Below, piece by piece: positions 63,381-64,000 of a stretch of 64,000 nucleotides of DNA. The stretch's first letter is position 1, and every line of letters starts with the position of its first letter. A program made the position numbers and the translations under genes. The DNA is from Falsigemmobacter intermedius. GTDB taxonomy: Bacteria > Pseudomonadota > Alphaproteobacteria > Rhodobacterales > Rhodobacteraceae. The stretch covers positions 1 through 64,000 of the forward strand of contig NZ_SBLC01000015.1 of NCBI RefSeq assembly GCF_004054105.1, read 5' to 3'. The notes under the pieces are model-generated. The model worked only from the letters and a program-made list of their open reading frames with translations, was not told the DNA's origin and searched no databases.

Positions 63381-64000
63381 TCATGCTTTACGCGCCGCAC
63401 GCTCACCGAAGAGCGCGGAGCCCACGCGGACATGGGTCGCGCCATGGGCGATCGCAGCCTCGAAGTCACTGCTCATCCCCATCGACAGCCCCTCGAGGCC
63501 GTTGCGCTTTGCAATCCCGGCCAGCATGGCAAAATGCGGCGAAGCTTCCTCGCCATCCGGCGGGATGCACATCAGGCCCTTCACGTTCAGATCCATCGTG
63601 CGGCAGGCGGCGATAAAATCATCCGCCATCTCCGGCAGAATCCCCGCCTTCTGCGGCTCTGCCCCGGTGTTGACCTGGATGTAGAGTTCGGGGCAAACGC
63701 CCGCCGATTGAGTCAGCCGCGCCAGACGCTCCGCAATGGAGGGGCGGTCGACCGAGTGGATCGCCTCAAAAAGCTCCAGCGCCTGAGCGGCCTTATTGGT
63801 CTGCAGCGGCCCGATCATATGAACCTTCACGCCCGGATAGCGCGCCCGCAGGCCCGGCCACTTGAAGGCCGATTCCTGGACGTAATTCTCGCCAAAGAGC
63901 AGATGCCCCTCATCGAGAACCGCCTCGATCCGGTCCAGCGGCTGAAGTTTGGATACCGCGATCAGCTCCACCGAGCCGGGGGTCCGGCCATGGGCTGCTT
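63381..64000 (-). CDS. YggS/PROSC-family PLP-binding protein (5' end outside window)
   Basis: At least 206 residues of a pyridoxal-phosphate homeostasis protein: 'GSVELIAVSKLQPLDRIEAVLDEGHLLFGENYVQESAFKWPGL' (PLP Lys in VSK), 'VHMIGPLQTNKA' and 'LSMGMSSDFEAAIAHGATHVRVGSALFGER' (phosphate-binding end). It has no known enzymatic activity and controls PLP levels and amino-acid balance. The reading frame runs off the right edge of the window (AAHGRTPGSV upstream), so the start codon and first residues are missing. Confidence 0.95.
   Translation of the reverse strand, partial: AAHGRTPGSVELIAVSKLQPLDRIEAVLDEGHLLFGENYVQESAFKWPGLRARYPGVKVHMIGPLQTNKAAQALELFEAIHSVDRPSIAERLARLTQSAGVCPELYIQVNTGAEPQKAGILPEMADDFIAACRTMDLNVKGLMCIPPDGEEASPHFAMLAGIAKRNGLEGLSMGMSSDFEAAIAHGATHVRVGSALFGERAARKA

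Overview
The window is a stretch of chromosome from a GC-rich alphaproteobacterium, most probably Rhodobacterales (Rhodobacter/Paracoccus-like). The evidence is an FnrL/HemN divergent pair with an FNR box, a hemP-bfd-bfr iron cluster with an Irr-type box, a CarD regulator, a class Ib ribonucleotide reductase operon, a DmdC-like acyl-CoA dehydrogenase, an Hint-domain protein, a VPEID-CTERM exosortase pair and a dispersed GGAGTATTT intergenic repeat. I saw no prophage, transposase or CRISPR array. Gene density is high and most intergenic gaps hold a terminator or an operator.

Layout. 1-5 kb: a truncated host-attachment-family gene, pheT, a lone Wza-like polysaccharide export lipoprotein, then carD on the other strand. 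5-9.2 kb (minus): fdxA, an S4-domain protein, a SUV3-type RNA helicase and a TPR protein. 9.2-20.6 kb (plus): an SCP2 protein and a hydrolase, then a fatty-acid/acyl-CoA degradation locus: MerR regulator with an ACGT-rich operator, two acyl-CoA dehydrogenases around a 70-residue unknown, thiolase, a bifunctional FadB/FadJ-type enzyme and an acyl-CoA ligase. A divergent Hint protein lies on the opposite strand and overlaps the bifunctional gene at its 3' end. 20.6-26.4 kb: hemN and fnrL diverging from one FNR box, a YmdB-type phosphodiesterase, an SLC13/RCK transporter and a YebC-family protein.

26.6-36.4 kb: the nrdHIEF operon (minus) behind a leader region carrying an NrdR-like palindrome and two inverted DnaA boxes; a divergent gap gene; a D-threonine-aldolase-family gene; tRNA-Trp with its own promoter; glpK; then hemP, bfd and bfr. 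36.4-45.6 kb: an orphan molybdenum hydroxylase large subunit, an unknown gene, a TerC-CBS membrane protein, a CDF metal exporter with a divergent MerR regulator, lolA, a transglycosylase lipoprotein, hspQ and a DUF599 membrane protein. 45.6-50.4 kb: a tightly overlapping dipeptide-type ABC operon (two permeases, fused ATPases) ending in an aldehyde dehydrogenase, with no binding protein.

50.6-64 kb: a second transglycosylase lipoprotein; the exosortase E/protease fusion (xrtE) convergent with its apparent only substrate, a 76-residue VPEID-CTERM protein whose mature part is a Trp-alternating peptide; ftsK, an aminotransferase, a Trm112-like protein, a LON-domain protein, a CnoX-type thioredoxin, exonuclease III and an essential-type response regulator (minus); ribA and an L,D-transpeptidase (plus); and a PLP-binding YggS-family gene cut by the window end. 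The most unusual system here is XrtE plus VPEID-CTERM: a sorting enzyme and protease fused in one polypeptide beside a tiny dedicated substrate of unknown function.
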